This document shows positions 15,149 through 15,364 of a DNA stretch of 15,364 nucleotides, piece by piece (position 1 is the stretch's first letter; every line of letters begins with the position of its first letter). The notes beneath the pieces were generated by a model. That model saw nothing but the letters and a program-made list of their open reading frames with translations. It was not told where the DNA came from and did no database searches. Location of the stretch: assembly GCA_035283845.1 (NCBI GenBank), contig DATESZ010000166.1, forward strand, positions 1 through 15,364, given 5' to 3'. The position numbers were made by a program, and so were the translations under genes. Source of the DNA: DATESZ01 sp035283845 (GTDB taxonomy: Bacteria; Desulfobacterota; Syntrophia; Syntrophales; JACQWR01).

Positions 15149-15171
15149 GTCACATGTCAAGACCTGACACC
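15149..15171. repeat. Inverted repeat / REP-like hairpin, right end
   Basis: This is the exact reverse complement of 14134-14156, starting GTCACATGTCAAGACCTGAC. It lies about 43 bases upstream of the transposase start codon, so the transposase could bind near its own promoter region. Confidence 0.85.
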
Positions 15172-15364
15172 ACTACCGTCCCTCATCGCAGTTGCTCCTC
15201 ATTAGGGACGAAAAATATGAACCCGTCCCAATACTGTTCGGCACCTAATTTGCTTTGGATGGGAGATCATATCGGAAGGTGCGGGAAAAGGCAACAGTAA
15301 TAGGAAGTATTGGCTACGGGAGGTGGCAGCGGGTTTTGGTCAAGGTTACTGATGGTAAAAGGGG
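15172..15364. other. Unassigned edge region with overlapping short inverted repeats
   Basis: No gene is supported here. CGTCCCT (15177-15183) can pair with AGGGACG (15204-15210), which can also pair with CGTCCC (15224-15229), giving two mutually exclusive hairpins. On the minus strand a short open stretch, EQYWDGFIFFVPNEEQLR then stop, looks like a protein C-terminus, but its frame is closed by a stop about 10 codons further upstream, so it may be the decayed end of a gene beyond the window. Confidence 0.3.

Larger units (their letters stand above)
14134..15171 (-). mobile_element. RAYT/REP unit bounded by perfect 23-bp inverted repeats
   Basis: The sequences at 14134-14156 and 15149-15171 are exact reverse complements over 23 bases. 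They bracket a single transposase gene. Each end contains TGTCA and TGACA separated by five bases (TGTCAGGTCTTGACA), so each can fold into a small hairpin like REP sequences recognised by RAYT proteins. The left copy contains the transposase stop codon. I saw no target duplication outside the ends. Whether the whole 1,038-bp unit moves, or only the REPs were spread by the protein, cannot be told from one copy. Confidence 0.75.

Noticed and set aside
15094..15300. 68-codon plus-strand ORF at the right edge
   Set aside because: It overlaps the transposase start and runs through the inverted repeat and hairpins; no ribosome site or family resemblance.

Overview
The window reads as chromosomal DNA of an anaerobic Gram-negative bacterium, most likely a deltaproteobacterium of the Syntrophales/Desulfobacterota type. 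That placement is an inference from four things: a nadC-birA-coaX cofactor run, a molybdenum hydroxylase resembling 4-hydroxybenzoyl-CoA reductase, lipoproteins and an LPP20-like protein with export signals, and intergenic repeats typical of such genomes. Every supported gene is on the minus strand, so transcription runs from high to low coordinates. No tRNA, rRNA or CRISPR array was seen.

Positions 1-5057, read in transcription order, hold nadC (NAD synthesis), birA (biotin attachment), coaX (pantothenate kinase), the large molybdopterin subunit of a xanthine dehydrogenase-family enzyme, and the [2Fe-2S] small subunit, which runs off the window edge. The gaps down to the large subunit are only 9-16 bp, so this looks like one operon of cofactor genes followed by a cofactor-hungry enzyme. 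Between the large and small subunits lies a 23-codon fragment with a good Shine-Dalgarno site. It matches the start of the missing FAD subunit and then stops.

Positions 5052-12402 hold housekeeping genes: valS, a lipoprotein with TPR and SLH-like parts, miaA and mutL. They are separated by three same-orientation copies of a C/G-rich hairpin repeat. The middle copy has been split by a 127-bp MITE-like element with inverted termini and a 7-bp direct repeat at its borders.

Positions 12403-15364 are more accessory: an exported LPP20-like protein, a poor intergenic stretch, a toxin-antitoxin pair whose RelE-like toxin is broken by a one-base frameshift, and a REP-associated tyrosine transposase (RAYT) with a DnaA-like tail, bracketed by perfect 23-bp inverted repeats. 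The last 190 bases hold small hairpins and no supportable gene.

I found no convincing new multi-gene system. The most informative signals are the lost FAD subunit, the nested mobile repeats, the RAYT with its matching ends, and the frameshifted toxin.
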